A stretch of 64,000 nt of DNA. It comes from Micromonospora lupini (GTDB taxonomy: Bacteria; Actinomycetota; Actinomycetes; Mycobacteriales; Micromonosporaceae). The notes under the pieces were generated by a model, which saw only the letters and a list, made by a program, of their open reading frames with translations, was not told where the DNA came from and ran no database searches. The stretch lies in contig NZ_JAPENL010000002.1 of NCBI RefSeq assembly GCF_026342015.1, positions 625,001 through 689,000 of the forward strand. Reading direction: 5' to 3'. Positions 24,499-33,300 of this stretch are shown piece after piece. Each line of letters starts with the position of its first letter. Within the stretch, counting starts at the first letter, position 1. A program made the position numbers and the translations under genes.

Positions 24499-24907
24499 CG
24501 ACAGTCGGTGGGAGCATCTCGACGCCGAGCTGTTGCAGGAGCTGGAACAGCTCGTTGCAGCTCCACACCTCGACGATCAGGCCCGCCGTGTCGAAGCGCA
24601 GGAACGTCGCCCCGGAGTAGCTGACCACCTGCCCGGTCGGGGGCACCGGCCCGAACTGCCCGGCGTGGGTGCCGGCCGCCCGCCAGTGCACTGCCACCCG
24701 CTCACCTGCGGCGACCACGTCGACGATCTTGTAGCGCAGGTCCGGGAAGGCCGCCCGCCGCTCGCGGTGCCAGGCCAGCGTCGCCTCCGGGCCGGTCCCG
24801 CCCAGTCCGGGGCACTCCTCGGCGATCAACTCGTGGGCCGACTCCTCCCGGCGGGCGTTCCACACGTCGGCGATGAAGCGCCGGGCCGCCGCCTCCACAT
24901 CCGTCAT
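24479..24907 (-). CDS. SnoaL-like ester cyclase / NTF2-fold protein
   Basis: A 142-residue protein with NTF2-like fold features: EAAARRFIADVWNARRE, ECPGLGGTGPEATLAWH, FPDLRYKIVDVVAAGERV and VHWRAAGTHAGQFGPVPPTG. The last is typical of the SnoaL-like polyketide-cyclase family. Function in this context is unknown. The start is an ATG near a non-coding boundary. Confidence 0.8.
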   Translation of the reverse strand: MTDVEAAARRFIADVWNARREESAHELIAEECPGLGGTGPEATLAWHRERRAAFPDLRYKIVDVVAAGERVAVHWRAAGTHAGQFGPVPPTGQVVSYSGATFLRFDTAGLIVEVWSCNELFQLLQQLGVEMLPPTVVSGPGA

Positions 24908-24986
24908 GCCGGCAGGGTATCCGGCGTCGCTGAGCGGTAGATCCGTAAGGATGGGGTAGAGACACTGACCGGACCGGGAGGGTGAC

Positions 24987-26006
24987 GTGGGCGAGGAAAC
25001 AGGCGGGAAGTACGTCGAGCCGGGTGGCGAGTTCACCCGGGACCAGCGGTACATCGCCACCCGGATCACCGCGGACGGGCGGGACGGCTACCCGGTGGAG
25101 CCGGGCCGATACCGGCTGGCCGTCAGCCGGGCCTGCCCGTGGGCCAACCGCCTGATCATCGTGCGGCGGCTGCTCGGCCTGGAGGACGCCATCTCGATGG
25201 CTGTCGCCGGCCCGACCCACGATGCGCGGAGCTGGACGTTCGACCTCGACCCGGACGGCCGGGACCCGGTGCTCGGCATCGAGCGCATCCAGGAGGCGTA
25301 CTTCAAGCGCTTCCCCGGCTACGAGCGTGGCATCACCGTGCCGGCGATCGTGGACGTGCCGACGGGGCAGGTGGTGACCAACGACTACGCGCAGATGAGC
25401 CTTGACCTGTCCACCCAGTGGGCCGCGTACCACCGCGAGGGCGCCCCGCAGCTCTACCCCGAGCACCTGCGGGCGCAGATCGACGAGGTCAACGACGTGG
25501 TGTTCCGCGACGTGAACAACGGCGTCTACAGGTGCGGGTTCGCGGGCAGCCAGGAGGCGTACGACAAGTCGTACCACCGCCTGTTCGACCGGCTGGACTG
25601 GTTGACCGAGCGGCTGACCGACCAGCGGTACCTGGTCGGCGACACCATCACCGAGGCCGACGTGCGGCTGTTCACCACGCTTGTCCGCTTCGACCCGGTG
25701 TACCACGGCCACTTCAAGTGCAACAGGCAGAAGCTGAGCGAGATGCCGGTGCTGTGGGCGTACGCCAGGGACCTGTTCCAGACCCCCGGGTTCGGCGACA
25801 CCATCGACTTCGACCACATCAAGCGGCACTACTACGAGGTGCACCGCGACATCAACCCGACCGGGATCGTGCCGCTCGGCCCCGACCTGTCCAACTGGGT
25901 CACCCCGCACGGACGGGAGGCCCTTGGTGGTCGCCCCTTCGGCGACGGCACCCCACCCCCACCCCCCGCCGAGCCGGTCGACCCGGCCCACACCCCGCTG
26001 CGCTGA
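24987..26006 (+). CDS. Xi-class glutathione S-transferase (glutathionyl-hydroquinone reductase-like)
   Basis: A 339-residue protein with a thioredoxin-like N-terminal domain and an all-alpha C-terminal domain. The active Cys is in VSRACPWANR. Further family motifs are GRDPVLGIERIQEAYFKR, ITVPAIVD, QVVTNDYAQMS and DTITEADVRLFTTLVRFDPV. In other bacteria such enzymes reduce thiol-hydroquinone conjugates. As actinobacteria use mycothiol, the true thiol is uncertain. The GTG start follows GGGAGGGTGAC. It lies tail-to-tail with nuoH (9 bp). Confidence 0.9.
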   Translation: MGEETGGKYVEPGGEFTRDQRYIATRITADGRDGYPVEPGRYRLAVSRACPWANRLIIVRRLLGLEDAISMAVAGPTHDARSWTFDLDPDGRDPVLGIERIQEAYFKRFPGYERGITVPAIVDVPTGQVVTNDYAQMSLDLSTQWAAYHREGAPQLYPEHLRAQIDEVNDVVFRDVNNGVYRCGFAGSQEAYDKSYHRLFDRLDWLTERLTDQRYLVGDTITEADVRLFTTLVRFDPVYHGHFKCNRQKLSEMPVLWAYARDLFQTPGFGDTIDFDHIKRHYYEVHRDINPTGIVPLGPDLSNWVTPHGREALGGRPFGDGTPPPPPAEPVDPAHTPLR

Positions 26007-26015
26007 CCGGGGCTC

Positions 26016-26978
26016 CTACAGCGCGACGCGGACGGCTGCCGTGAGGACCAGTTGGGCGAGCGACGCTGGCACCAGCACCAGCCAGCAGAGGCGTTGGAGC
26101 TGGTCCTCGCGCAGCCGGGGGTAGGACACCCGGAGCCAGATGATCACGAAGGCCACCGCGAAGATCTTGAGCAGCGTCCAGAGCCAGCCGAGCTGGTCGT
26201 CGGCGAAAGGACCCTGCCAGCCACCGAGGAACAGCACAGTGGTCAGCGCGGCGATCACCACGATGCCGACGTACTCGGCAAGCAGGAAGAACGCGAACCG
26301 CAGCCCCGTGTACTCGGTCATGTAACCGAAGACCAGCTCCGAGTCGGCCACCGGCATGTCGAACGGTGGCCGGCGGATCTCGGCCAGCCCGGCGACGAAG
26401 AAGATGATCATCGCGGGCGCCTGCCAGAGCAGCCACCACGGCTGCCACGCCTGCACGATGCCGGACAGGCTGAGTGTGCCCGCCGCCATCGCCACCGAGG
26501 CGGCGGCCAACACCAACGGCAGCTCGTATCCGAGTAGCTGGGCGGCCCCGCGCAACCCGCCGAGCAGGCTGTACTTGTTGGCCGACGCCCACGCCGACAT
26601 CAGCACCGCCACCACGCCGATGCCGACCACGGCCAGCACGAAGAACAGGCCGATGTCCAACGGTTGCCCGACCAGGTCGTTCGGGCCGAGCGGAATGACC
26701 AGCAGCACCAGCAGATACGGCACCAGCGCCACCGCGGGCGCCAGCCGGAACACCGCCCGGTCCGCCTCGCGCGGGGTGATGTCCTCCTTCTGCACGAACT
26801 TGACGCCGTCCGCCACGAGCTGCGCCCAACCGTGGAAGCCACCCGCGTACATCGGGCCGAGGCGACCCTGCATGTGCGCCATCACCTTGTGCTCGGCCTG
26901 ACCGACGAGCAGCGGCAGGGTGAGGAACGCGACGACCACGCCGCCCACCCGGAGCACCAGCTCCACCCAGAGCGGCAT
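26016..26978 (-). CDS. nuoH: NADH-quinone oxidoreductase subunit H
   Basis: A 320-residue, eight-span subunit forming the quinone chamber with NuoB and NuoD. Motifs include EHKVMAHMQGRLGPMYAGG, DGVKFVQKEDITP, WASANKYSLLGGLRGAAQ and AEIRRPPFDMPVADSELVFG (the quinone-site loop). Its ATG shares a base with the nuoC stop (TGATG). NuoD, its normal partner, is not encoded in this window. Confidence 0.95.
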   Translation of the reverse strand: MPLWVELVLRVGGVVVAFLTLPLLVGQAEHKVMAHMQGRLGPMYAGGFHGWAQLVADGVKFVQKEDITPREADRAVFRLAPAVALVPYLLVLLVIPLGPNDLVGQPLDIGLFFVLAVVGIGVVAVLMSAWASANKYSLLGGLRGAAQLLGYELPLVLAAASVAMAAGTLSLSGIVQAWQPWWLLWQAPAMIIFFVAGLAEIRRPPFDMPVADSELVFGYMTEYTGLRFAFFLLAEYVGIVVIAALTTVLFLGGWQGPFADDQLGWLWTLLKIFAVAFVIIWLRVSYPRLREDQLQRLCWLVLVPASLAQLVLTAAVRVAL

Positions 26979-27808
26979 CAGGCCGTACCCCCGTCGTGGT
27001 CGGTCCGGTCGTCGCGTACCGGCGGGTCCGCGACGGGCTCGCCACGCGATGCGGCCGGGCCTGCGCCGGGCGCGGGCTCGTCGGCCGGTGGCGGGGCGTC
27101 GGCGGCGCCGGCGGCCCGGGGAGTACGCGCCGGACGGGCCCCCGGCGCCGGCCGCGCCTGCCGCTCGGCGGCTGGTCGGGCCGGGGTGCCGCCGCGTGGC
27201 CCCTCGCCCACGCCGCCCGCGCCGGCCGGGGTCGGCGTCGTTCCCCACTCGCCCGGAGCGGGCACACCCGGCGGGCGGATCGGTCGACGACCACCGCCCG
27301 CCTCCGACTCGCCCGGCTCCTTCGCGCCCGGCCAGGGCTTCGCCACCCTCGATGCGAGCACGAACTCCTTGCGCAGCGGGTGGCCCTCGAACTCCGGGGG
27401 CAGCAGCAGCGGTCGCAGCTCCCCGTGGCCGTCGAAGTCGATGCCGAACATCTCGTGGGTCTCCCGCTCGTGCCAGGCGGCACCCGGGTAGACGTCCACC
27501 ACCGACGCCACCGAGGGCGCGTCGCGGGGCACCCGGGTGCGCAGCAGCACGCCGTGCCGCAACCGCGTCGACCAGAGGTGCGCCACCACGTCGAAGCCCT
27601 CGGCCAACTCGTCGACAGCCGAAAGCCAGTCGAAGAAGTCACAGGCCAGCTCGCTGTCGTCGCGGGCGGCGCGGACGGCGGCCGACCAACTCGCCAGGGG
27701 TACGTCGACGGTGGCCCGGGCGAACCGCTGCCCGCCGGAGACCGACGGGGTCGCCTCGACCGGCGCGAGCAGCGCGACCAGCCGAGCGCCGACCTCTTCC
27801 TCAGTCAT
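26978..27808 (-). CDS. nuoC: NADH-quinone oxidoreductase subunit C with disordered C-terminal tail
   Basis: A 276-residue protein. Residues 1-180 match the 30-kDa complex I subunit, including the signature AAWHERETHEMFGIDFDGH and PLLLPPEFEGHPLRKEF. The last 95 residues are rich in Pro, Ala, Gly and Arg and look disordered; such an extension is not part of the standard subunit. The ATG at 27808 is followed at once by acidic MTEEEVG; upstream codons read as non-coding. Confidence 0.9.
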   Translation of the reverse strand: MTEEEVGARLVALLAPVEATPSVSGGQRFARATVDVPLASWSAAVRAARDDSELACDFFDWLSAVDELAEGFDVVAHLWSTRLRHGVLLRTRVPRDAPSVASVVDVYPGAAWHERETHEMFGIDFDGHGELRPLLLPPEFEGHPLRKEFVLASRVAKPWPGAKEPGESEAGGGRRPIRPPGVPAPGEWGTTPTPAGAGGVGEGPRGGTPARPAAERQARPAPGARPARTPRAAGAADAPPPADEPAPGAGPAASRGEPVADPPVRDDRTDHDGGTA

Positions 27809-27924
27809 GCCGCTGATCCTAGGGCGTCCGCCCGGCGCGGACCCGGCCCGCGGTCCAGGGCCGACCACAGGTGATCTGCCCGCTTTACCGAGCGGCGGGC
27901 CCGTCGGCGGGGAAAGATGAGGGC

Positions 27925-28971
27925 GTGCGCGCTGTCACTGTGAAACCCGGGGTCGCCAACTCGCTGAGCCTCGCCGAGGATCAGCCGGAGCCGGCGCCCG
28001 AGGAGGGCGCTGTCCTGGTCGAGGCACTGGCCGTGGGGATCTGCGGCACCGATCACGAGATCATCTCCGGCGCCTACGGCGAGGCGCCGCCGGGCGCGGA
28101 CCGCCTGGTCATCGGGCACGAGTCGCTGGGGCGGGTGCTGGAGGACCCGAGCGGCACCCTGCAACCCGGGGACCTGGTGGCCGGCATCGTCAGGCATCCC
28201 GACCCGGTGCCCTGCAGCAACTGCGCGGTCGGCGAGTGGGACATGTGCCGCAACGGTCAGTACACCGAGCACGGCATCAAGGCGCTGCCCGGGTTCGCCC
28301 GGGACCGTTGGCGGATCGAGCCGCAGTTCGCGGTCCCACTCGACCCCGCGCTGGCCCAGGTAGGCGTGCTGTTGGAACCGACAAGCGTGGTGGCCAAGGC
28401 GTGGGACCACATCGAACGGATCGGCCACCGGGCCGAGTGGCAGCCGCAGACAGTCCTGGTGACCGGCGCGGGGCCGATCGGCCTGCTGGCCGCGCTGCTC
28501 GGCACCCAGCGCGGGCTCACCGTCCACGTGCTGGACCGGGCCACCGACGGGCCCAAGCCGGAGCTGGTCGCCGGGCTCGGCGCCACCTACCACGCGGTCC
28601 CGGTGAACGACCTGCCCTTCGAGCCGGACGTGGTGATCGAGTGCACAGGCGCACCCACTGTCGTCCTGGACGTCATGTGCAAGGCGGCGCCGACAGGCAT
28701 CGTCTGCCTGGCCGGGGTGTCCAGCGGCGGTCGGAGCATCGACTTCGACGCCGGGGCGCTCAACCGGGCGCTGGTGCTGGAGAACAACGTCGTCTTCGGC
28801 TCGGTGAACGCCAACCGACGGCACTGGACCATGGCCGCGCAGGCACTCACCCGCGCCGACCAGGTCTGGTTGGAGTCGCTGATCACCCGACGGGTCCCGG
28901 TGAACAGGTACGCCGACGCGTACACCGCCGGCCCGGACGACATCAAGGTGGTGCTGGAGTTCGCCTCCTGA
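27925..28971 (+). CDS. Zinc-dependent glucose dehydrogenase-like protein
   Basis: A 348-residue medium-chain dehydrogenase/reductase resembling archaeal-type glucose 1-dehydrogenase. The catalytic zinc site is in AVGICGTDHE and VIGHESLGRV, and structural-zinc Cys in PCSNCAVGEWDMC. The nucleotide-binding motif is VTGAGPIGLLAALLG, and the glucose-dehydrogenase C-terminal domain continues to VVLEFAS. The GTG at 27925 is chosen because the family's N-terminus starts there. It is divergent from nuoC, so co-regulation is possible but not shown. Confidence 0.88.
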   Translation: MRAVTVKPGVANSLSLAEDQPEPAPEEGAVLVEALAVGICGTDHEIISGAYGEAPPGADRLVIGHESLGRVLEDPSGTLQPGDLVAGIVRHPDPVPCSNCAVGEWDMCRNGQYTEHGIKALPGFARDRWRIEPQFAVPLDPALAQVGVLLEPTSVVAKAWDHIERIGHRAEWQPQTVLVTGAGPIGLLAALLGTQRGLTVHVLDRATDGPKPELVAGLGATYHAVPVNDLPFEPDVVIECTGAPTVVLDVMCKAAPTGIVCLAGVSSGGRSIDFDAGALNRALVLENNVVFGSVNANRRHWTMAAQALTRADQVWLESLITRRVPVNRYADAYTAGPDDIKVVLEFAS

Positions 28972-28988
28972 CCGGCGGTCCGTCGACG

Positions 28989-30305
28989 TCAGATGCCTGG
29001 TAGCCGGCCGTTGCGGAACAGGTCCACGAAGAGCTGGTGATCCTGACGGGCGCGCACCCCGTACGCGTGCGCGAAGTCCACCAGGTGGGTGACGAAGCCC
29101 GACTCGTCGGTGTCCACGGCGGCGACGATCGCCTCCTCGGTGGAGTAGTCCACCAGGTCGTGACTGGACTCGTCGTCGGCCACCGAGTGCATCCGGGCCA
29201 CCGCCCGGCCAAGGTCGGCCAGCACCCCGGTCAACTCGTCCGGCTCGTTGACGTCGGACCAGTCCAGGTCGGCCGCGTACGGGGAGACCTCGGCGACGAG
29301 CTGACCGGCCCCGTCCAGCTCCGTGAAGCCCAGCCACGGGTCGGCGTGCGCCTGCAACGCCCGCTGCGACTCGGCGGTCCGGTGACCCTGGTGCTGGAAG
29401 TAGCCGCTTACCGAGTCGTCGGTCGAGTAGCGGGCCACCGCCGGGACCTGCGCCTGCTTCATGTAGATCACCACGTCGTTCTCCAGCGCCTGCGTGTGCC
29501 CCTCCAACAGCAGGTTGTACGACGGCAGGCCGGCCGAACCGATGCCCACCCCCTTGCGCAGCACCACGTCCTTGATGCGCGTCGCCACCGGACGCAGCCG
29601 GGCCGAGGCTTCGGGCAGGGTGCCCAGGTACTCCTCGAAGGCGGCGACCACCCGATCCCGGGTCTTCCCGTCGACCTCGAAGACCCCGTCCCCGATGGAG
29701 AACCGCCGCTCGTAGTTGTCGACAGTGGTCTGCTCGGCGAGCAGGTCGACACGCGTGTTGAGACGGGCCTGCTGGAGCACCCGACGCAGCACCCCGTCGG
29801 CGTTCTCCAGGGTGATCGACCCGATCGCGTCGTCCCCGCCTGCGGCGATCGCCCGCAGCTCGGTCAGGTAGGAGCGGGCGAAGCAGGCCACCAGCTCACC
29901 GATCACCGTGTCGGAGAGCGCCTTGCTGTAGCCGAGCAGCGCCACGCTTGCCGCGAAGCGGCGCAGGTCCCAGGCGAACGGCCCGACGTACGCCTCGTCG
30001 AAGTCGTTGACGTTGAACACCAACTGCCCGGAGGCGTTCATGTAGGTGCCGAAGTTCTCCGCGTGCAGGTCGCCGTGGATCCAGACCCGGCCGGTCCGCT
30101 CGTCGAGGAAGCTGTCGTCGGCGAAGTCGCCACGCTGGTCGGCGTAGAACAGCGCGGCGCTGCCCCGGTAGAAGGCGAACGGCGACGCGGCCATCTTGCG
30201 GAACTTGCGGCGGAAGGCCGCCGGGTCGATCGCCATCGACGCGCCGAACTCCTCGGTGAGCACGTCGATGATGTGGGCGGACCGCTTGTCCACGGAGTTG
30301 CTCAT
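28989..30305 (-). CDS. DUF2252 family protein (kinase-like fold)
   Basis: A 438-residue protein of the DUF2252 family. Kinase-like hallmarks are FYRGSAALFYAD, VWIHGDLHAENFGTY (catalytic-loop-like HGDLHxxN) and VFNVNDFDEAYVGPFAWDLR (metal-loop-like DFD). The fold relates to aminoglycoside phosphotransferases, but the substrate is unknown. It follows nuoB on the same strand by 34 bp. Confidence 0.88.
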   Translation of the reverse strand: MSNSVDKRSAHIIDVLTEEFGASMAIDPAAFRRKFRKMAASPFAFYRGSAALFYADQRGDFADDSFLDERTGRVWIHGDLHAENFGTYMNASGQLVFNVNDFDEAYVGPFAWDLRRFAASVALLGYSKALSDTVIGELVACFARSYLTELRAIAAGGDDAIGSITLENADGVLRRVLQQARLNTRVDLLAEQTTVDNYERRFSIGDGVFEVDGKTRDRVVAAFEEYLGTLPEASARLRPVATRIKDVVLRKGVGIGSAGLPSYNLLLEGHTQALENDVVIYMKQAQVPAVARYSTDDSVSGYFQHQGHRTAESQRALQAHADPWLGFTELDGAGQLVAEVSPYAADLDWSDVNEPDELTGVLADLGRAVARMHSVADDESSHDLVDYSTEEAIVAAVDTDESGFVTHLVDFAHAYGVRARQDHQLFVDLFRNGRLPGI

Positions 30306-30339
30306 GAGCGCAGGTTAGCCCGGCCCGGCCACCACCCCG

Positions 30340-30921
30340 TCAGGTCCCGGCGGGTGGGCGTACCGGCGGGGCGGTGAGCGAGTCGACCGAGCGCGGGGCG
30401 GCGGCCTCGCGGGGCGGGGCGTCCAGCGGCGCGGCCAGCAGGTCCCGCTGGGGCACGCCGCCGATACCGGACTGCTCGGCGGCGATCTTCTCCTGGAGGC
30501 GCAGGATGCCGTGCAGCAGCGCCTCCGGGCGCGGCGGGCAGCCGGGCACGTAGACGTCGACGGGGATGAGCTGGTCGACGCCCTTGGTCACCGAGTACGA
30601 GTCCCAGTAGGGGCCGCCGCAGTTGGAGCACGCCCCGAACGAGATGACGTACTTCGGCTCGGGCATCTGGTCGTAGAGCCGCTTGATGGCCGGGGCCATC
30701 TTGTCGGTCACGGTGCCGGAGACCACCATGAGGTCGGCCTGCCGGGGGCCGTGGGCGAACGGGATCACACCCAACCGGATGAAGTCGTGCCGACCCATGC
30801 TGGTGGCGATGAACTCGATCGCGCAGCAGGCCAGGCCGAAGTTGAACACCCAGAGCGAGTAGCGGCGTCCCCAGTTCAGCACGAACCGGATCGGCTCACC
30901 GAGCACTGCCGGTAGCTGCAC
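30340..30921 (-). CDS. nuoB: NADH-quinone oxidoreductase subunit B (N2 cluster)
   Basis: A 193-residue subunit holding the terminal 4Fe-4S cluster N2. The ligands are visible: the tandem Cys in GLACCAIEFIATS, one in FGACSNCGGPYWDSY and one in VPGCPPRPEALLHGIL. The GTG start lies after AGGAGGGGGC, an excellent ribosome site, and excludes a longer frame. The tail is Pro/Ala-rich. Confidence 0.94.
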   Translation of the reverse strand: MQLPAVLGEPIRFVLNWGRRYSLWVFNFGLACCAIEFIATSMGRHDFIRLGVIPFAHGPRQADLMVVSGTVTDKMAPAIKRLYDQMPEPKYVISFGACSNCGGPYWDSYSVTKGVDQLIPVDVYVPGCPPRPEALLHGILRLQEKIAAEQSGIGGVPQRDLLAAPLDAPPREAAAPRSVDSLTAPPVRPPAGT

Positions 30922-31088
30922 GACGCCCCCTCCTGTCACTTCCTGGACAGTCAACCACAGCTGCGGGGCGCAACCCTGAGGGCCGGTCACGACCTTGACG
31001 GGAGAGGGGGCATCGAGAGCCGGACGGCCGGCACGAGCGGTGCGACCCGAGTGCGGGCGGGCGGCCCGCGACGCCACGGGGAGGACGA

Positions 31089-31637
31089 GTGAGTGTGACG
31101 AGAGACGTACGGGCCGGTGGTGCGCCGCCGGACCCTCGACAGGCAGCGGTGGAGCTGACCTTCGACGACTTCTACCATGCCCACTTCCGCGGGCTGGTCG
31201 TGCAGTTGCGGGCGTACACGGGCGACCTCGGCCAGGCGCAGGACCTGGTGCAGGAGGCGTTCTGCAGGGCCTTCGCCACGTGGGACCGGGTGTCCCGGTA
31301 CGACGACCCGCTGGCCTGGACCCGGCGGGTCGCCTGGAACCTGGCGCACAACCGGTGGCGGCGGCTGCGCACGGCGCGGTCGTGGCTGCTGCGGCAGCGC
31401 GAGACCCACGTCGCGGGGCCGAGCCCCGACCGGGTGGCGTTGGAGGCCGCCCTGGCCGCGCTGCCCGCCAAGCAGCGCCGGGCCGTGATCCTGCACTACC
31501 TCGCGGATCTGCCGATCAACGAGATCGCCGCTCAGGAGCAGGTGGCCGAGGGCACTGTCAAGTCCTGGCTGCACCGGGGCCGGGCCGCGCTGGCCGCGTC
31601 CCTGCGGGAGACGCCCGAGGAGGCACACGATGTCTGA
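31089..31637 (+). CDS. SigE-family ECF sigma factor, pair 1
   Basis: A 182-residue group IV sigma factor. Region 2 is FDDFYHAHFRGLVVQLRAYT and AQDLVQEAFCRAFATWDRV. Region 4 is ALPAKQRRAVILHYLADLP and EQVAEGTVKSWLHRGRAAL. It lacks the anti-sigma-binding extensions of other groups. GGGGAGG precedes the GTG. The stop overlaps the next gene by 8 bp (ATGTCTGA), so the sigma factor and its membrane partner are translationally coupled. It is the first of three tandem paralogous pairs and is divergent from nuoB. Confidence 0.93.
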   Translation: MSVTRDVRAGGAPPDPRQAAVELTFDDFYHAHFRGLVVQLRAYTGDLGQAQDLVQEAFCRAFATWDRVSRYDDPLAWTRRVAWNLAHNRWRRLRTARSWLLRQRETHVAGPSPDRVALEAALAALPAKQRRAVILHYLADLPINEIAAQEQVAEGTVKSWLHRGRAALAASLRETPEEAHDV

Positions 31638-32844
31638 GCACGAGTCCATCGCACTCGCCGAGCGCTTCGCCCGGTACCGCGCGGAGTCGCTGACCGAGGT
31701 CGAGTCGCCGGGTCCGGCGGCGGTCCGTGTCGCCGTCCGCAAGCGCCGGCGGCGGACGTTCGGCGCCGCCGTCGCCGCCGTGCTCGCCGTGGCGGCCGGC
31801 CCCGTGCTCGGGTACGCGACGCTGGACCGTCCGCAGCCCCAGCCGGGCCCGGTGGAGCCCACCGGAACGCCGTCCGCCAGCCCGTCGGCGACCGTGCCGG
31901 CCAGTGCGTCGGCGAGCCCGTCGACAACGGCGTCGGGCGGCGCCAGTCCGACCCGTGCCGCCCCGGACGGGCGGATCAGCCGGTCCCAGTTGCTCGCCGC
32001 GACGGTGTCGCTGCCCGCCTGGACCACACCGGCAGACTGCCCGACCGGTCGGGTGCGGCTGGGCGCCGAACCGGCCCGGGACGATGTCAACGAGTTGGTG
32101 GCGCTGGACCACGGCGACCTGGACGGTGACGGCGCGACGGAGACGGTCGCCCTGGTCCGCTGCGTGTTCGGCACCCGCGGGCCGTTCCAGGTGGTCGCGT
32201 TCGACAGGGACCCGGCCGGCCGGGTCGTCACCCTCGGCCGCGTGACAGGCACCGCCCGTCCCACTCCCGGTTGGGTGACCGCCCTGGACGTACGCGACGA
32301 CGGCGAGGTCCGGGTCGAGGTGGCCGACATCGCGCCCGGCGGCGGCTGGCCGTTGAAGAACTCCCAACGGCAGTGGCGCGGCTACCGCTGGACCGGCGAC
32401 GAGTTCGACCAGGTGTCCGGGCCGAGCACGTTCGGTCCCAACCCGCGCTCGACGGACCTGTCAGTCACCGCCACCGACCTGGTGTTGACCCCGGCGGCGG
32501 ACGGCTCCCGATCGGGGACGGTCACCGTGCGGATCCGCAACGACGCGGACCGGACGGCGCCGGAGGCGCTCCTCACCATGGAGCTGCCGAAGGCCCTGCG
32601 GCCGATCGGCGACGGCTGGTCGGGCTGTGACATCCAGACGGGGAGCACCGTGCAGGTCTCCTGCCGTCTGAGCGCTGTGCGGGGGCACGACGAGGTGCGT
32701 CGGACCCTTGAACTGCGGGTCGCCGCCGGGACCAGCCTGGCCTCGGGACAGGTGGCGCTGCGGGTCTGGCCGGCGGACCCGGACGGGGATCCCTGGCTGG
32801 ACAACGACAGCGGTGACAACGAGTCGACGTTCGACTATCGCTGA
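31630..32844 (+). CDS. Membrane-anchored DxDGDG protein, putative anti-sigma factor, pair 1
   Basis: A 404-residue type II membrane protein. A cytoplasmic N-terminus of about 35 residues (ALAERFARYRAESLTEVES) is followed by a basic KRRRR stop, one span at about 40-60 and a Ser/Pro/Thr linker (60-115). The outer domain carries DHGDLDGDGATETVALVRC, a calcium-site-like loop of the FG-GAP kind, and the repeated phrase SQRQWRGYRWTGDEFDQ. The late half (about 270-400) looks like a beta-sandwich. No zinc-type HxxxCxxC anti-sigma motif is seen. Role as anti-sigma factor is inferred from coupling to the sigma gene. Confidence 0.75.
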   Translation: MSEHESIALAERFARYRAESLTEVESPGPAAVRVAVRKRRRRTFGAAVAAVLAVAAGPVLGYATLDRPQPQPGPVEPTGTPSASPSATVPASASASPSTTASGGASPTRAAPDGRISRSQLLAATVSLPAWTTPADCPTGRVRLGAEPARDDVNELVALDHGDLDGDGATETVALVRCVFGTRGPFQVVAFDRDPAGRVVTLGRVTGTARPTPGWVTALDVRDDGEVRVEVADIAPGGGWPLKNSQRQWRGYRWTGDEFDQVSGPSTFGPNPRSTDLSVTATDLVLTPAADGSRSGTVTVRIRNDADRTAPEALLTMELPKALRPIGDGWSGCDIQTGSTVQVSCRLSAVRGHDEVRRTLELRVAAGTSLASGQVALRVWPADPDGDPWLDNDSGDNESTFDYR

Positions 32845-32907
32845 GCGTGCGGGGGCGGCCGGTCACCGACCGACCGCCCTCCGCGAACCGTCTCGCCAAT
32901 CGGCGGC

Positions 32908-33294
32908 TCAGACCAGCACGACGCCCGGGCCGGGACCGATCTCACCCGGGGCCCCCGGGCCGGGGCCGATCGCCAGCACGACGCCCGGGCCGGGACCGAT
33001 CTCACCCGGGGCCCCCGGGCCCGGACCGATCGCCAGCACGACACCGGGACCGGGACCGATCTCACCGGGCGCACCCGGGCCCGGACCGATCGCCAGCACG
33101 ACACCGGGACCGGGACCGATCTCGCCCGGGGCGCCCGGGCCCGGACCGATCGCCAGGGACACACCCGGGCCGGGGCCGATCTCGCCCGGGGCGCCGGGGC
33201 CGGGGCCGATCGCCAGCGCCGCCGTCGCCACTCCGCTCACGCCGAGGGCCAGTCCGGCCGCCGCAGTCAGCCCGGTCATCAGGATCTTCCGCAT
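32908..33294 (-). CDS. Secreted GPGPG-repeat protein
   Basis: A 128-residue protein: a signal peptide (MRKILMTGLTAAAGLALGVS, then GVATAALA before the cleavage) followed by five 20-residue repeats of GPGPGAPGEIGPGPGVVLAI. About 100 of its residues are repeat, with no Cys and few charges. It should be exported and extended, collagen- or elastin-like. The ATG at 33294 has AGAAGG at proper spacing; the ATG at 33300 is too close to it. It is between sigma pairs 1 and 2, on the opposite strand, convergent with pair 1. Confidence 0.8.
   Translation of the reverse strand: MRKILMTGLTAAAGLALGVSGVATAALAIGPGPGAPGEIGPGPGVSLAIGPGPGAPGEIGPGPGVVLAIGPGPGAPGEIGPGPGVVLAIGPGPGAPGEIGPGPGVVLAIGPGPGAPGEIGPGPGVVLV
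32914..33217. repeat. 60-bp tandem repeat inside the GPGPG gene
   Basis: Five 60-bp units in exact register encode the 20-residue repeats. The units differ by synonymous changes (for example CCCGGGGCC against CCGGGCGCA), so purifying selection on the protein or a repeated birth-and-death history is indicated, instead of very recent duplication. Confidence 0.9.
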
Positions 33295-33300
33295 CGTCAT

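Noticed and set aside
32914..33217. CRISPR-like periodicity of 60 bp
   Set aside because: The repeat is coding (20-residue units in frame after a signal peptide) and has no variable spacers.
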